Both the position numbers and the translations under genes were made by a program. This document shows positions 11,951-23,749 of a stretch of 64,000 bases of DNA, one piece after another. A model generated the notes under the pieces. The model searched no databases and had not been told where the DNA came from. It worked only from the letters and a program-made list of their open reading frames with translations. The DNA is taken from positions 804,313 to 868,312 of the forward strand of contig NW_021167091.1 of NCBI RefSeq assembly GCF_003711515.1, given 5' to 3'. The DNA comes from Sodiomyces alkalinus F11. Its lineage: Eukaryota > Ascomycota > Sordariomycetes > Glomerellales > Plectosphaerellaceae. Each line of letters starts with the position of its first letter. The first letter of the stretch is position 1.

Positions 11951-13460
11951 AGGGTACCTTACCCGTGACACGGCTAACTATAGGGCGAGAGGTGGATACC
12001 GGTTAGGTATTCTGGTTACTATTACTCGAGCGCTATACCCGAGGACTAGGGTATATAGTAGCGTAGTGCCCTTTTTAGTTATAGTTATAGTAAGTGATAG
12101 AATCAAGGTAGGATAACGGTTTAGGGCGTATAGGATAATTAGGGGTAAAGGCTAGTATAGACGTAGGGGTAGACGTAGAAATAGGGGTAGAAATAGGGGT
12201 ATAAGGAGGGCTACTAGTAGACCCGTAGGTGGCCAGAGCGTGGGGATTATAACTATAGGCACACGAGCGGAGATAACGTTATTAGGTAGCGGACTAGAAG
12301 TCTGTCCGGCCGATAGCTAAACCGTCGGTAATAGTTAAGGCCTTAGCCCTACGATAGGCCGGGGCTAGGTCCTAATAATCCTTAGGGACCTCTATAGACA
12401 CTACGTGGTCTCGGATATGTAGGAGCACCCTTATTAACACTATCTAAATCCTTTACTAGTCTAGGAGCTCGCCCGGTAATTCTAACTCTAGGGCTTCCCA
12501 CCGTTATATAAACTTAGCGTAGGACTCCCCCTCTCTTTAAGATAAGATAGACTCGCTTTATAATTATACCGCTCCCTCTTATAGGCGGGTATTATTATTA
12601 TCGACCTATCGGGATAACTAGGCCTATAAGGCAGCCTAGCTAACTCTATTAGAGTCACTATCATACTTATACCGTAGTTTAGCCTACTAGCGTTCCTTAA
12701 GGTGATAGGGGAGGTATAATATAATAAAGTAGTTCTTCGCAGCGTCTGTGGGAAAGGATTAAGAATCTAGGTCGAACCGTTAGTTAGTCTCCTAAATAAA
12801 CGTGCGATATTTAGCCTAGGATACGCTATCCTATTTAGGTAGGCGGAAAATGAACTTAGCCTAGGTGGCGGACCCGTGTATAGAGGACGTCGTGGATATA
12901 TTATAGATATACTAGGAACCCGTTAGGGTCGCGATAATACGGCGCCGGGGTTTAGCTATACGGCGGTGGGTGATATTAGCCGGGTTAGGATTAATAGCGG
13001 CAGCGGCGGTAATAGTGGCAGTGGTAGTGTCCGCCTCTAGCTTATTAAGGTACGCGAGCTTACGCTTACGGTGGTTTTATACCTCTATCTATTTAACGCG
13101 TTCGTCTAATTATTTATCCGTTAGTATAGCTAGGTTAACGTCTACGTATGGGGGCAGATTAGGGTTATACGCCTATCCTGTCGTGGTTATAGGAGGAATA
13201 AGGATAGTACTAGAGGTAGAGGCAGTGGTAGAGGTAGTGCTAGCGATAGGGATAGAAGCGGTGGTAGATATAGGGATAAGTGCCGGTGCGGTGGTGGGTG
13301 CGGGAGTAGTATTAGTTCCCGGCGTGTTCCTGTCGTGTTCCTTATTAGCGGGGTCGTGGGCGTCTTCTATAAAAGCGGTCTTACTATCGCGGAGCTACTA
13401 TTCGAACTAACTAGTAGCCTCGTTAAAATCGAAGGTAGGAGTATGTATTTCGTGATAATT
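11951..13460 (-). pseudogene. gag remnant of Gypsy-1
   Basis: This is the minus-strand Gag region upstream of pol. The clearest landmark is a retroviral zinc knuckle at about 12045-12105 reading YYNYN, a stop, then KGHYATIY. Replacing Tyr by the Cys that RIP would have mutated gives the usual C-x2-C-x4-H-x4-C spacing. The opposite strand of 12970-13410 is open for 146 codons, but only as Ala/Val-rich shadow of this low-complexity gag sequence. Confidence 0.8.
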
Positions 13461-13520
13461 AGATATCTTAGTGACTCTCCTTAACGGTCTTCGCGCCCTT
13501 AGAGGGTAAAGCGATTAAAA

Positions 13521-13871
13521 TATTAAATAGGTTATCGTAAAGAGTGAAAAGGTAGGGTTAAGAAAGGAACCAGGTAGGATTATAATAGGATTATAATAGA
13601 GTTAAACGTGGGTATAGCTAAAGAGTTAGATTAATCGCTAGCCTCCCCTTAAAAGGGGGAGGCTCCCCCGCTCCTTAAGACTACGCTTTACTCCTCGAGG
13701 ACTACTTATTTACTTCCTCGAGGGCTGCCTTATTTGCTTCGAGAGACTATTCTATTTGCTATATAATAACTTGCTTTATTTATGCCTTAAGGGGTCTCGG
13801 ACTGGGTATACCTGGACCCCTGTGGGTTCATACTGGGGACCTATTATGACCACTGCTGCAGGCACCTGACA
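13521..13871 (-). repeat. 5' LTR of Gypsy-1 (right copy)
   Basis: 351-bp partner of 5034-5385, starting TATTAAATAGG and ending GGCACCTGACA. It is followed by target duplication CTTAG (13872-13876). Confidence 0.93.
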
Positions 13872-13876
13872 CTTAG

Positions 13877-15366
13877 TTAGTAGTTACTCTAATCGACTAC
13901 GGGCCTTAAAGCCCACGAATAGCTCGAGGACCTTTTAAAGTAACGCCCTCCTATATAGCGTAAAGGGATTTAACGCCTACGCCGGGCGTTATATAGCCTA
14001 CGGCATTCCCTAAAGCTATAGCACTAATAGCTCTCTTCCGTACTAGGTAAGTACGGTTTAAAGCAATTAACCGAAGACGATTACGTCTTTAAGAATAAGG
14101 TCCTGATTACTTTCTTTTACGTTAACGATATTATGCTAATCTACCGTAAGGAATATAAATCTATAGCTAATAACCTAATGAAATAGATACAGAAGAGCTT
14201 CTAGATCAGGGATTTAGGACTAATTAAGTGATTCCATAGAATCCGCGTAGGACGCGATTATTAATAACGTAAGCTATAGTTATTGCTTAATAACTATATC
14301 ACCGATAAGATAAAGGCGTTATAGGTGGATTATAGAGGTTATAGGGTTAAAAGCCCTCTTCCTTATCCTAACATTTTAGAACTATCTACTACCGACTAAT
14401 AAGCCCCCGAAAAATCAATCTATCTATATCTTCGGAGGGTTGGTTCTATTAACTACGCCGCCTATTAGACCCGGCCTAATATCTCTAAAGCTGCTTCGAG
14501 GCTTACCGAATTTAGCACTAACCCGTTAAACTAGTATCACGATACCGTAGACAGGTATTTAAAGTATCTCGGCTTAACAAAAACACTATACATTTATTTC
14601 GGACCACGTAAAGACTACTAACACCCTATACTCTTTTATACTTCTAACGCCGCCTTTGCTAATAACCGTAAGACTCGGTATAGCTCCTAAGGCTATGCTA
14701 TAGTATTATTCAGGGGTTCTATAGACTAAATAGCTAATATATAAATAAGCATTACAACCTCTAGTACTAAAGCCGAGCTTATAGCACTTTCTGCTACTAC
14801 TAGGCAGTATATCGCGATAAGGCGTTTAATAAAGGACCTAACGTTAACCTTTAAGGAGGAACCACTAACGGTATACTACGATAATTGACAGACTAAGCAA
14901 CTACTAGAATCTCCTAGGCCGTAGGTCACCTCGAAATTAAGATATCTCGATATCCACGCCCTTTAGATTCGATACACCGTTTAAAAAGGGACCGTCGCGA
15001 TTAATTACATCGCCACCAACGATATAGTTAGCGATAGCCTTATAAAGGTACTACCCCCGTAGAAACACAGGGCGTTTATATATCTGCTTAGTATAAAGGT
15101 GCCGCAGAGATAGGATTAAAGTAATTAACAGGGATAACGTTCTTCTATTACATTTTAATTAAAGGAAAACGGTTAATTAGATCGATATTTTAAGTGTTCT
15201 TACACCCTTACAGATTTAGGCACTATATCTAATACTTTTTAACTGCTTTTAGGCTTTAACGCCTATAACGCCGTTAATTAATATATAGACCCGATTTACC
15301 CTGGATTTTAAGTATTAATTTAACGAGCAGAATAGTTAGAGTTAATCCTACTATTCTAGGGGGGTA
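13877..15366 (+). pseudogene. RT C-terminus and RNase H of Copia A
   Basis: This continues the RT frame interrupted at 5033. The catalytic box reads TFFYVNDIMLIYRKEY near 14108-14156; the usual Copia YVDD has Asn at the first Asp position. RNase H follows at about 14420-15130, with an Asp/Glu-rich frame and the segment matching B 29240-30000. The unit ends just before a G-rich polypurine tract (about 15357-15365) that abuts the right LTR. Confidence 0.85.
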
Positions 15367-15560
15367 TGTTAGATACCTATAGCCACCTCATCAAGGTATA
15401 ATAAACTATATTATATTAGACGTGTGGAGTGCCTCGGTTCTACATATCCACCCTTATTTCCCCTGCTTTTTCCGTATAGTTAGATATTCCTATAAAGTAT
15501 TATAAACTTCACTTAGATAAATACACACACGATTTCGCGTACCTTATTTATATTCCAACA
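15367..15560 (+). repeat. 3' LTR of Copia A
   Basis: 194-bp copy starting TGTTAGATACC and ending TATTCCAACA, followed by target duplication ATTAT (15561-15565). It is preceded by a GGGGGG polypurine tract. Confidence 0.93.
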
Positions 15561-15565
15561 ATTAT

Positions 15566-15763
15566 TAACGGCCGTAGCTTTATAATAGCTGTACTAGAGC
15601 TCCTAATCGCGATAGGTTTTACATGTAATAGGCTAGTATTCCGATATTTTAATAGTTATTTATAGATTAACACGCTATATTAGCGTAGCTAAATAGCTTC
15701 TTAAATTAGTAGTAGTAAAGGTAAAATAAAGGGTGGGTTATTCACTTAGTAAGTAAGACTCTT
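15566..15763 (-). mobile_element. Copia-F copy F0, start of interior
   Basis: The first about 198 internal bases of F0 next to its 5' LTR, on the minus strand. The same sequence occurs at 21061-21228 (F1) and reverse-complemented at 24022-24200 (F2). F0 continues at 556 going left, across element A. Confidence 0.88.
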
Positions 15764-15967
15764 TGTCAGATAAAGCGTAGTCACAATCGTCACAAAATCG
15801 GTCAAAATTGATTAAGGCAATTATATATAATTATAACTATCAAAGACCGTCAGGGAAACGCTGCCACCGTATTTTATATAGTGCAGATTCTGCAAGCGTC
15901 CACCCGGATTATACTCTTAGTAATCCGTCCTATTACGTAACCGAAAAAAACCATAGTCTATTTAATA
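15764..15967 (-). repeat. LTR shared by tandem Copia-F copies F0 and F1
   Basis: This 204-bp LTR on the minus strand (TGTCAGATAAAG at the left, TTTAATA at the right) acts as 5' LTR of F0 and 3' LTR of F1. F0 interior lies to its left and F1 3' interior to its right, with no intervening DNA. The matching LTRs are 21229-21419, 23819-24021 and 62338-62540. The 61-codon open frame inside it is not a gene. Confidence 0.88.
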
Positions 15968-18900
15968 TCCCCTCTAATCGCCCTAAACATTAGTTAGGCG
16001 ATTAAAGCTATTCGTAATCGGCAGATAATCCAGCTATATAATCTATTCGCTATAGCCGCCCTTAAATTCATCCTCCAGGTCTTCTAAATATTCTATCCGG
16101 ACTTCCTCTAGCTATTTCTGCTATAACCGTTCCCGTATATCTATCACGCCCACCTAGGACCTGAATATCTTGAATTTCTCGCCGTATAACGCCTTCGTTA
16201 ATCCGTCTACTACTATTTCCGCGCTCGTAACGTATAGTACGAGTATGTACCCTGATTCCTTTACTTAACGTAACTAGTAGCCGTGGATATCGACGTGGTA
16301 GAGACGCGTTATTAATATACTAATCTCTTAATTAACCAATCGAATCGTTAGTTATTATCGTATAAGATCCTTAATTCCAGATCGTTAAATTCCACTCCTA
16401 TACTAAGCAATAGGCGTTATATAAAGATACCCTCTTTTACACCGTATACTAACGCTAATACCTCTACTTCCGTTATTGATATCGTGACCATATCCTGCTT
16501 ATTAGCGCGCTACGCGATTATACCGCTAAATAAGGGTATCACGTACGCTTAACCACTCTTTCGATTAAGTGTATTATCGGTAAATAAGGCGTTAGTATAG
16601 ATTTTAATAGTATCGCCACCCCCTACTTCTAACGTAAACGATTAGCTATTAATTAGATAAAGGATTAGATAATCGGCGGCCTTATAGTGAATAGGCCCTG
16701 GATTAATATTAAACCGGTATAGCCTAGATACTATAAACGCGATATCAGGCCGCGATATCACTACTACGTATAGTATAGATTCTATCTTCCGTTAATAGCT
16801 TTTAACGTCCGTTAAGGTCCCTAAATAGGGTAGTAGTTCTACGATATTAATTAGGTGCGTTAGGCGATAGTTACTATTATACTTACTATTACTATTTAGC
16901 TTTAATAAGTATTCTAGCTTAGTAACGTAATCGCGTTATAATAGCTAGATTTTACGGGCGACGCGGTCGCGAATAACCTTAATACTAAGAAACTACTATA
17001 GAGGATCGCCACCTTATATGTTATAGTAGCGTTATAGGTTATTAACGGCCTACTCTATCTACGTCTTATATTATTCCTTATAAGTACTAACGATATCGTT
17101 AAGGTAGAAGAATAGGATTGAACCGCGGCGTAGAAAATAACACGGTTCCTACGGTACTATCTAGAATCCGTCCGCTAAAAGGATAGCCGAAAAGTGCTTT
17201 TGCTAAAGTAGCGGGGACTCTATATATCTATATAACGCCTTTTTTAGTTGTGAACGACTCCTAGGGGCTAAGAAGCCTAGCGGCGGATATATAAAGATAT
17301 TATAGGGGAGGGGCGCGTATATAAACGCGTTTATAACGTTAAATTATAATAGCGTAAGGTTAAATCGGGCGGCGATAGCTATTAACGCGCGGAATAACCG
17401 TTTAGCTAGCGTTACTACGTATATCTCCTTAAGCGAGGATTAATACTACTAATCTCCTTATACTATAAGCCTTATCTTATATTTATATAGAAATCTATAC
17501 TTATTAAACTTATATATTATTACCTATATCGAATTAGGAACTTAATATCTATCTACTACGGACGCCGGCACCCGTATCCACGACCCTATCTCCTTATAGC
17601 TCCGCAGGTAATCTTCTTATACCTATCGGAATAGGAGGTCGTAATAGTATAAGGGTATATCGCGAGGGTTCTTCGGAGGAGGAGGGAGGTCTTTACGGTG
17701 GATCTTTACGGCCGCCGGGGTAACCGCCGGAGTACCCGCCGAAGTAACCGCCGGGGTTATATTTCCTAAGATAGCCTCCCGGGGTATACTTTCGGTGGCT
17801 ACCGCCGGGGCCGTGGATTTATAGGGTGTTATTAAGCATCGCTATAGCGTTATAGACGTAGACCTTTTTAACCGTAATTTAATTAGCGGAGTCCTATTTA
17901 ATATATGTATCTCCGGGGCGTAACGGCTAGCGTTAAATACTATGACCTAATAATCTCTTTTCTAGCTATCTTCTTGCCGTATTAGTCGTGCTCCTTTATT
18001 TAATAAGAGCACTATAGCTACGGCTATAGGGGTATCACGGCACCGTATTCCGTTATCCTAGACTCCTACGGCCATCACCGTAAGAGTATTACGATTTCCT
18101 AATATAACGGCTACTATTAGTACTATAACTAATAGCGGGGTTACTAGTAGAGTAGGAAGTAATAAATCGGGCGGATATAAACGGTGATTAGGCGCTATAC
18201 CGGCTAGATCACACTATTCGTGACCTAAATCTTATCCTGATTAGCTCGAGATAGCCTCCTCTACCCCCTTATGGCCGGGTATTACGGACTATAATCTTAA
18301 CAGTAAAACCGTTAAGGAAGGGGATCCGGGGACGTTTTACCCCGGATTTAAGGGCATAAACGGTTTAAAATAAGCAGGTATATATAAGGGGGGGTCCTTA
18401 GCTTATATATCCGTAAACAGCTGTAAATCTCTAGCCCTCTCCTGCTTGATCTAACCTAATTACTCCTCGGTTAATTAACGGAGGTTATTCTTAAAGACGT
18501 CGATATCGCCGTTAAAAAAGGTATATTCGTCGAAATCTATATCGCGCGTGCGAATAACGCGGTTACGGTTACGGCGGCCTAGTATCTAGATACGGAAAAT
18601 ATTAGTAGAATCGTAGCCGACGAGGTAGCCGATATAGGTATAAGGACTGATACGATTTAATAGCTTATTAATGCCCTTTTATTAATGGCGTCCTTAGTTA
18701 TTACGTACGCCTTATAGCCGTAGGCTCGGAGATATAATAAAATCAGCTTCCTTCTAAAGAGGACCTTATATAGCGTTTTCTAATCCGTATTCTTATACTG
18801 CCTTCGCGGCGTCCGGTTATAGACGTATACGGCCGTGGGAATAGCCTTAGGCTATATAAAAGGCGGTAGTATTACGTGGATATTCATCGTACGACCTTTC

Positions 18901-21228
18901 GAAATCACCACTATAGTAGCGTGTTCGGCACCCCCGTTCTACGCTTAAGTATCGGTAGCGGAGGCCTCTAAAAGGATACTCTTTTCACGTAGGAATTAGG
19001 TAATATCGTGGGATTAGGTTAGCTCGTTATTAGATTCGAAAACGCGCACCTTATAGCCTAATTAACGGTCTACCCAGGTAAGGAATTCCTTAATTATTAT
19101 AAGGATATCCACTACTAGCTTACTTTTTATAATATAGGTAGCCGTAAAACCACTATACTAGTTAGTGAAAAATATAAACCTCAAGTCCCCGTCGGATATT
19201 CGGTTAAAATCAGTAAAACTAATCGCCTACCGCTCCCCTATATAGATAGGTACGGTATAAGGGCGCCTACTAATATACCGTTTAATCTTTATAAGCTCGT
19301 AGGCCTCGTAGTCGATAGTTATTAGTCCCTTAATTTTAACCCCCTGCGTCTGCTCTTCTAGGTGCCGAAGTGGTTTAGGGCCTGCGTGCCCTAGTCGTAG
19401 ATACTATAAGATACCCTCCGTAGTGCTTAGATAGCGTATCGTTACTTTATAGATAGCTTTTCGGGTAGAAGAAAAGCCTAGAAAAGCAGCCGCAGAGTAG
19501 TTAGAGGGCACGTATTTAATAACGATTTAATCGAAGTGGTGACTTAGCTAGTATAGTATAGATCCATCGGCACGTTAAAGGCAGTTATTTAGTCGCTTCT
19601 AATCCTACTAGTATTCTCGTAGTCGTAACCGTTAGTTTAAAATCAAATTACAGGTAAAACCTTCGCAGTATATAATATTTAATAGTTTAAAATCAAGGCC
19701 TCCTATTAGTCCGTGTAATCTCACGGTCACGTTACCGTAACCTTTAATAGGCAGCGATAAGCTGTCTACGATTATATAGTCTCCCTGCGTGGCGGGTATA
19801 AAATCAGAAAAACGGGAAAAATCCTTAAAAATATAAATAGTAGCGCCGGAATCGAGGATAGTAGAGGTTCGAAGAGGGTAACTAGTAGTAGTACCCGTTA
19901 TAAAGGTAGTAGCGTAGGAGACGCCGCTACGGACGCTACTATAATCGAGTCACGCCTGTTTAAGCTATATAGAGTCCCGGCTTATATCCTTCTTCACCTT
20001 CTTTACGGTGCGCAGTTCTTCCACTTCCGCGCGTAGAGCGGGGTCGTATTTAAGGATCCGTTAAACGGTTATTTTAGTGCTCTCGAAAGGCGTCCAGTTA
20101 TTATATACCGTATCTAGGAATAGATAAAAGTAGGCGTTAATATCGTGGCTAGGTATAGCGTATACGCGGTAGATCTACCCTCTCTATAAAGTAGATTAGC
20201 GGCGTTTAGAAGAGGAATAGTTAGTTAAAGCAGTAAAAGGTATAGCTATAGATACCGTGGTAGTAGGATTCTTAGCTTTATTCTTCCCACAGCCGCCCTT
20301 CTTATAGGGCTTAGCCGTGGCCTTTAAGGTATCTTCACCCTACTCGCTTCCGGTATATAGTGCAGGGAATACTATAGCGTGGTAGTTACCACGTTTTCCT
20401 TAGTCCTTAAGTCTAGTATTAATATATTTCTGGCTAAGGGTATAAAGGTCTTCGGGTATAACTACTTAGTTATCTATAAGGCGTCCCTCGGCCTTAGTCT
20501 AATCGCGGCCGGTATAGGGGCATATACCTTTAAAGAAATCTATAACCTATATATACGTAGCGGGCTTCGAACCGGTATCTTTATAGCTTTATAGCAGTAG
20601 CTACCACTTATCCAACCACTCCCCGAGCTTCTTAAGGCTATTCGCAGGGTACCGAGTATACTCGATATACTCTTTATAGGTATCGGTTTAACGGGTGGCT
20701 AGGTACTAATCCGTATCGCGTTTAACGGCTTCGTATACCTCGCGAGGTATACCTCCTCGTAATAGTTATCTACGGCTTTAGTCGATAGTATTAACCTACT
20801 AGGTTAGTATAGCGTTAATCCCCTTTAGGTAGCTATCGTATTACGCGTATAGAATCTTCTAGCGCGCGATTTTAGGTCGTACGCCTTCTAGCCAGCGTCT
20901 ATAAGGTTACGATATTATATAGGGGTACGCCTAGGCGTTATAGAGGGGAAAAAGTCGTAATTCGGTATTATAGGCTCCTCGGGGGATTAAGTCGGATCGA
21001 CTAAGCGGAGAAACCGCTATACGTTATTATAGGTGGTAACCGATTCGTATAGGCGTCGCCCGAGCTCCTAATCGCGATAGGTTTTATAGGTAATAGGCTA
21101 GTATTCCGATATTTTAATAGTTATATATAGATTAACACGCTATATTAGCGTAGCTAAATAGCTTCTTAAATTAGTAGTAGTAAAGGTAAAATAAAGGGTA
21201 GGTCATTCACTTAGTAAGTAAGACTCTT
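15968..21228 (-). mobile_element. Copia-F copy F1 interior (RIP-degraded, not interrupted)
   Basis: An uninterrupted 5.26-kb interior of the F family on the minus strand. Its length agrees with F2 after removal of B (about 5.27 kb). By alignment of order with F2, gag lies at about 19880-20740, integrase at about 18440-19400, RT at about 16900-17600 and RNase H at about 16170-16820. The RT YVDD-like box falls near 17085-17125 in reverse complement. Stops of RIP type pervade every frame; the 71-codon plus-strand ORF at 20379 is a shadow. Confidence 0.88.
16170..20740 (-). pseudogene. gag-pol remnant of Copia F1
   Basis: This is the degenerate polyprotein (Gag, protease, integrase, RT, RNase H) of F1. 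Domain positions are transferred from the matching plus-strand frame of F2, which is easier to read. Checked anchors are the integrase stretch at about 19140-19200, the reverse complement of 59110-59170, and the C-terminal RNase H end at about 16040-16100, the reverse complement of 62170-62240. It could supply no functional protein. Confidence 0.78.
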
Positions 21229-21419
21229 TATTAGATAAAGCGTAGTCAAAATCGTTATAAAATCGGTCAAAATTAATTAAGGCAATTATATACAATTATA
21301 ACTATCAAAGACCGTCAGGGAAACGCTACCACCGTATTTTATATAGTGTAGATTCTGTAGCGTCTACCCGGATTATACTCTTAGCAATCCGGCCTATTAC
21401 GTAACCGAAAAGACTATAG
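21229..21419 (-). repeat. 5' LTR of Copia F1, end-truncated
   Basis: A copy of the F LTR beginning TATTAGATAAAG. It runs to GACTATAG and then stops about 11 bases short of the full terminus, continuing straight into repeat G sequence at about 21420. The missing end means no target duplication can be checked for the F0-F1 array. Confidence 0.82.
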
Positions 21420-21570
21420 ATATCCGGAAGATTTCGGGTATTAATTTCGCCTCCTATAACTACACGTTTAGTAATACATTTTTATAACGGTTTACGGCTT
21501 TAATACAATTAATTTAGAACCTCTTAATCTAACCGTTCTTATCGTATATTTACTCTATTACCGTTACGCT
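21420..21570 (+). repeat. remnant of unknown repeat G (left of exo70)
   Basis: The sequence from ATATCCGGAAGATTTCGGGTA onward is closely similar to 62640-62780: the same order of ATTAATTT(C/G)GCCTC, ACGTTT, GAACCTCTTAATCTAAC and TTATCGTAT blocks. Its upstream part is missing where F1 joins. Orientation is given relative to the copy at 62573. The family is not recognised; it could be an LTR. Confidence 0.65.
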
Positions 21571-21689
21571 GTATTTGACGGCAGCTACTATAGCCTAGTG
21601 CCGTCACGAACGTGGTGTTCGTCTACTATCGAAATGGGCGGGGAGGGGGTCTTTAGACTAGATTTCGCCCGGAAGCCAAATTGCCTCGA
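21571..21689. other. boundary between repeat DNA and exo70 3' flank
   Basis: Composition changes here from RIP-type TA-rich sequence to normal sequence with frequent CA/TG. It would hold the exo70 3' untranslated region. No polyadenylation signal is claimed. Confidence 0.4.
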
Positions 21690-23661
21690 CTAGTAAAGGC
21701 TGATGAAAACAGCCCCAATGGAGGTCTTGTCATACCTAACATATTTACCCTTTCCTTTGTCAACCTCGTGATATCGATCCCAGAAACGGGTATACAGTGG
21801 TTCCAGCATCTGTTGTATGTCTCGCGCAAACATTTGGCGAACCTCCGGCTCCATGTGGTATGACTTGTACCTGGAGACCAGGTCGTCGAAAGATGTGTTG
21901 AAAGCATGAAATTTGCCCTTGATATTATCCTTGTCCTTGCTGCTTAAACTCTTCACGACGGAAAGCGAGTCTGGCTGTCCAGAGGCAGGGCGGTGTTTGC
22001 TTGTGTGTATGACATCAAACAAATGGGCCGACACGTCCTTACACTCCGCAGTGTAGAGCGCTTTCGCTTTCTTACGCCACTGTTCTAGCGCCCCCAGCCG
22101 ATCGAGAAGAAGCGGGCCGAGGTCGGAGTCGCGGATTATACGTTCGACAACAAAGACGTTGTTTGCTAGGAACACTCCAAGTACGCCTTGTCCGCCCCTA
22201 AGCATGGCTTGTGCTTTCTGATACAACGAGGACAAGAGGCTTTCGATCGTGTCCACACAATAATGTGCGAAGATTTGTTTGCCGTCGGCCCCTATGTCGA
22301 ATGAGGCTAGGCTCGGAATGGCGTCCGTTGAGCGACCATTAGCGACTGAGCTTGACTTCCATCCTCCGTCACCTAACGAGATCATGATGCTGGATATGGG
22401 TCGCAAGAACTCCGCCATGGTTTGCAGTCGTTGCATGGTTTCGGACACGAGAGGCATGGAAGCTCCATCGACAGGAAGCATTTGTATATTTCCGGCCTTT
22501 CGGTTTGTGTCTTCGAGTAACTCGGCCAGCGATGTTTTCGCGGTCTCCCGGACTGGTCGTAATGCAGCCGCCAAAGACGTCTTCAGCTCGCCAGTGCGAG
22601 CCTCAAGATTGGTTGACAGATTCGACATGATTTCTGTAATTTCGTACGCCAAGTAGCAGTCCGTGTTCAGATTCGTCTTAACGTGACTGTTCAGGTCACG
22701 GAGAGCGCGGGCAAGCTCGGCTACCGCAGCGTCGCAGGTGGATCGAAATATGAGTCTCCAGTCTTCTCGGTCAAAGATACTACAGATGTTTTCGTGCTCA
22801 GCCAAGAAAAGACCCTCCATTGCCTGGGCATATGTCCCAATGCCATTAGTACCGGAGCGGTATATCGCCTCCGGATTCCTTTTCTTCGCTGTGTTCACGC
22901 TGGCGGCGGATAAATTGGCTAACGTGGAGACAAGATAAGGCCCGCGAATTTCCGAGTAGATCTTGGCAAGTGATGATGTCTGAGAGGCCGACGCACTTTC
23001 GTTATTGGTGACGTAGGCCCGGATGAGGCCCAGAGGCGTTATTGTAGCTTGGGGTAGGACGGGAAAGGGCATCCCCTTTGTGATATAGTGCAGTGGTTCG
23101 ATGGAGCGAGGCGTTTCGGCACGTAAGAGTTTTTGAAAATAGCCCTGCAGCTGCGAATTGGCTGACTTGACCAAGCGGGATAAGTCGGCTTTGGTCTGCT
23201 GATTGACACGCAGATTCGAAGCTTGCATATCAACGAGGGTTTTATTTAGTCGTTTGGCTGATGCAAGGTAGCTTTGCAAACCGATCTTGTCGGGGCCAGT
23301 TCGAATAATCTGCTCTTCATCGTTTCGGCTATCGGCAGGTTGGCGAAGTCGTTCAATGGCCGCAAGGACGGAGTAAACATCTGAGACGTGGAGGCAGGGC
23401 TCTGGTTAGTACTTTTACCGTGGGGGAGGATGAGAAGGTGCATCACCAACTGTGACCAAGTGTCTGTAGCCTCCTCGTCTCGCTGTTGAGGGGACCGGCA
23501 ACCTCATGCACGCTCTTCCCCGTCGCCTCAAGCTTGCCAAGGCATACTTGGATCTTCTTGGTCAATTGGGTTGTTTTCTCTAGTCGGGAATTGAGCACAT
23601 CGACTTCTGCTCGCGCCTCTTCGTCGGCTAACTGCCAAGCACTAGTCAAACCTGCAGTCAT
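21690..23661 (-). CDS. exo70: Exo70-type exocyst complex subunit
   Basis: Exo70 is a subunit of the exocyst, which tethers secretory vesicles to the plasma membrane at growth sites such as hyphal tips. The gene has two exons (23661-23451 and 23380-21690) and codes for 633 residues, the usual size of ascomycete Exo70. The N-terminus (residues about 15-70) is a charged coiled-coil-like stretch reading VDVLNSRLEKTTQLTKKI. A long helical region follows, with conserved-looking AKIYSEIRGPYL and GTNGIGTYAQAMEGLF. The C-terminal Exo70 domain includes LGVFLANNVFVVERIIRDSD and FDDLVSRY, and ends in the basic patch KGKGKYVRYDK (612-622), where the family binds plasma-membrane phosphoinositide. The ATG at 23661 fits the known Exo70 N-terminus and has a purine at -3; the frame is open farther upstream but that part does not look like Exo70. 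No stops, no RIP bias. Only 88 bases separate the ATG from repeat G. Confidence 0.93.
23381..23450 (-). other. exo70: intron of exo70 (70 bp)
   Basis: Without splicing the frame hits TGA just after LGHSW. The intron uses donor GTTGGT (23450) and acceptor CAG (ending 23381), with a perfect TACTAAC branch site about 30 bases before the acceptor. Splicing is in phase 1 and joins LGH to NVYSVLAAIERLRQ, restoring the family's continuous sequence. A donor five bases earlier (GTCACA) is in the same phase but fits less well. Confidence 0.88.
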
Positions 23662-23749
23662 GGCTGATAAATGGCAATCATCGGGTGCCTTGCATTCGGA
23701 GGTCCGCCCATGTCCTTCAATAAGGCTAGGTACGATCGAACGCAGGTAA
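23662..23749 (-). promoter_or_regulatory. remaining native upstream region of exo70
   Basis: Only 88 bases of normal-composition DNA remain between the start codon and repeat G (23750). No TATA box or known site is identified. Any further promoter must lie in repeat G or the F2 LTR, which starts 157 bases upstream of the ATG and points away from the gene. Confidence 0.45.

Larger units (their letters stand above)
5034..13871 (-). mobile_element. Gypsy-1: chromodomain Ty3/Gypsy element nested in Copia A
   Basis: This is a minus-strand LTR retrotransposon of 8,838 bp with LTRs of about 351 bp. The 5-bp duplication CTTAG is exact (5029-5033 and 13872-13876), and the empty site is visible in B near 28710. 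On the minus strand it has gag with a CCHC knuckle, protease, RT, RNase H, integrase and a C-terminal chromodomain, the hallmark of chromoviruses. Between pol and its 3' LTR is an extra 2.5 kb with an antisense ORF. All frames are RIP-broken. Confidence 0.94.
557..15560 (+). mobile_element. Copia retrotransposon A (RIP-degraded, nested)
   Basis: This is a Ty1/Copia element with 194-bp LTRs at both ends and gag, protease, integrase, RT and RNase H remnants in Copia order on the plus strand. It is flanked by the target duplication ATTAT (552-556 and 15561-15565), and lies inside F0. It contains Gypsy-1 (5034-13871) and a solo LTR (1399-1612). Removing both with their duplications leaves an interior of about 5.55 kb, close to sister copy B (about 5.54 kb). 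Every coding segment carries many TAG/TAA stops, so it cannot act by itself. Confidence 0.93.

Noticed and set aside
12970..13410. 146-codon plus-strand open frame, Ala/Val-rich
   Set aside because: It lies opposite the gag of Gypsy-1 in low-complexity sequence; composition is that of an antisense shadow and no domain is visible.
15808..15993. 61-codon open frame, and its reverse-strand twin at 62311-62496
   Set aside because: Both lie in the F-family LTR and its edge; this is non-coding repeat sequence.
20379..20594. 71-codon plus-strand open frame
   Set aside because: It is antisense within gag of Copia F1 and shows no recognisable protein.
22279..22656. plus-strand open frames opposite exo70 (also 22683-22938, 23486-23943)
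   Set aside because: Shadows of the real minus-strand gene, whose protein is clearly Exo70.
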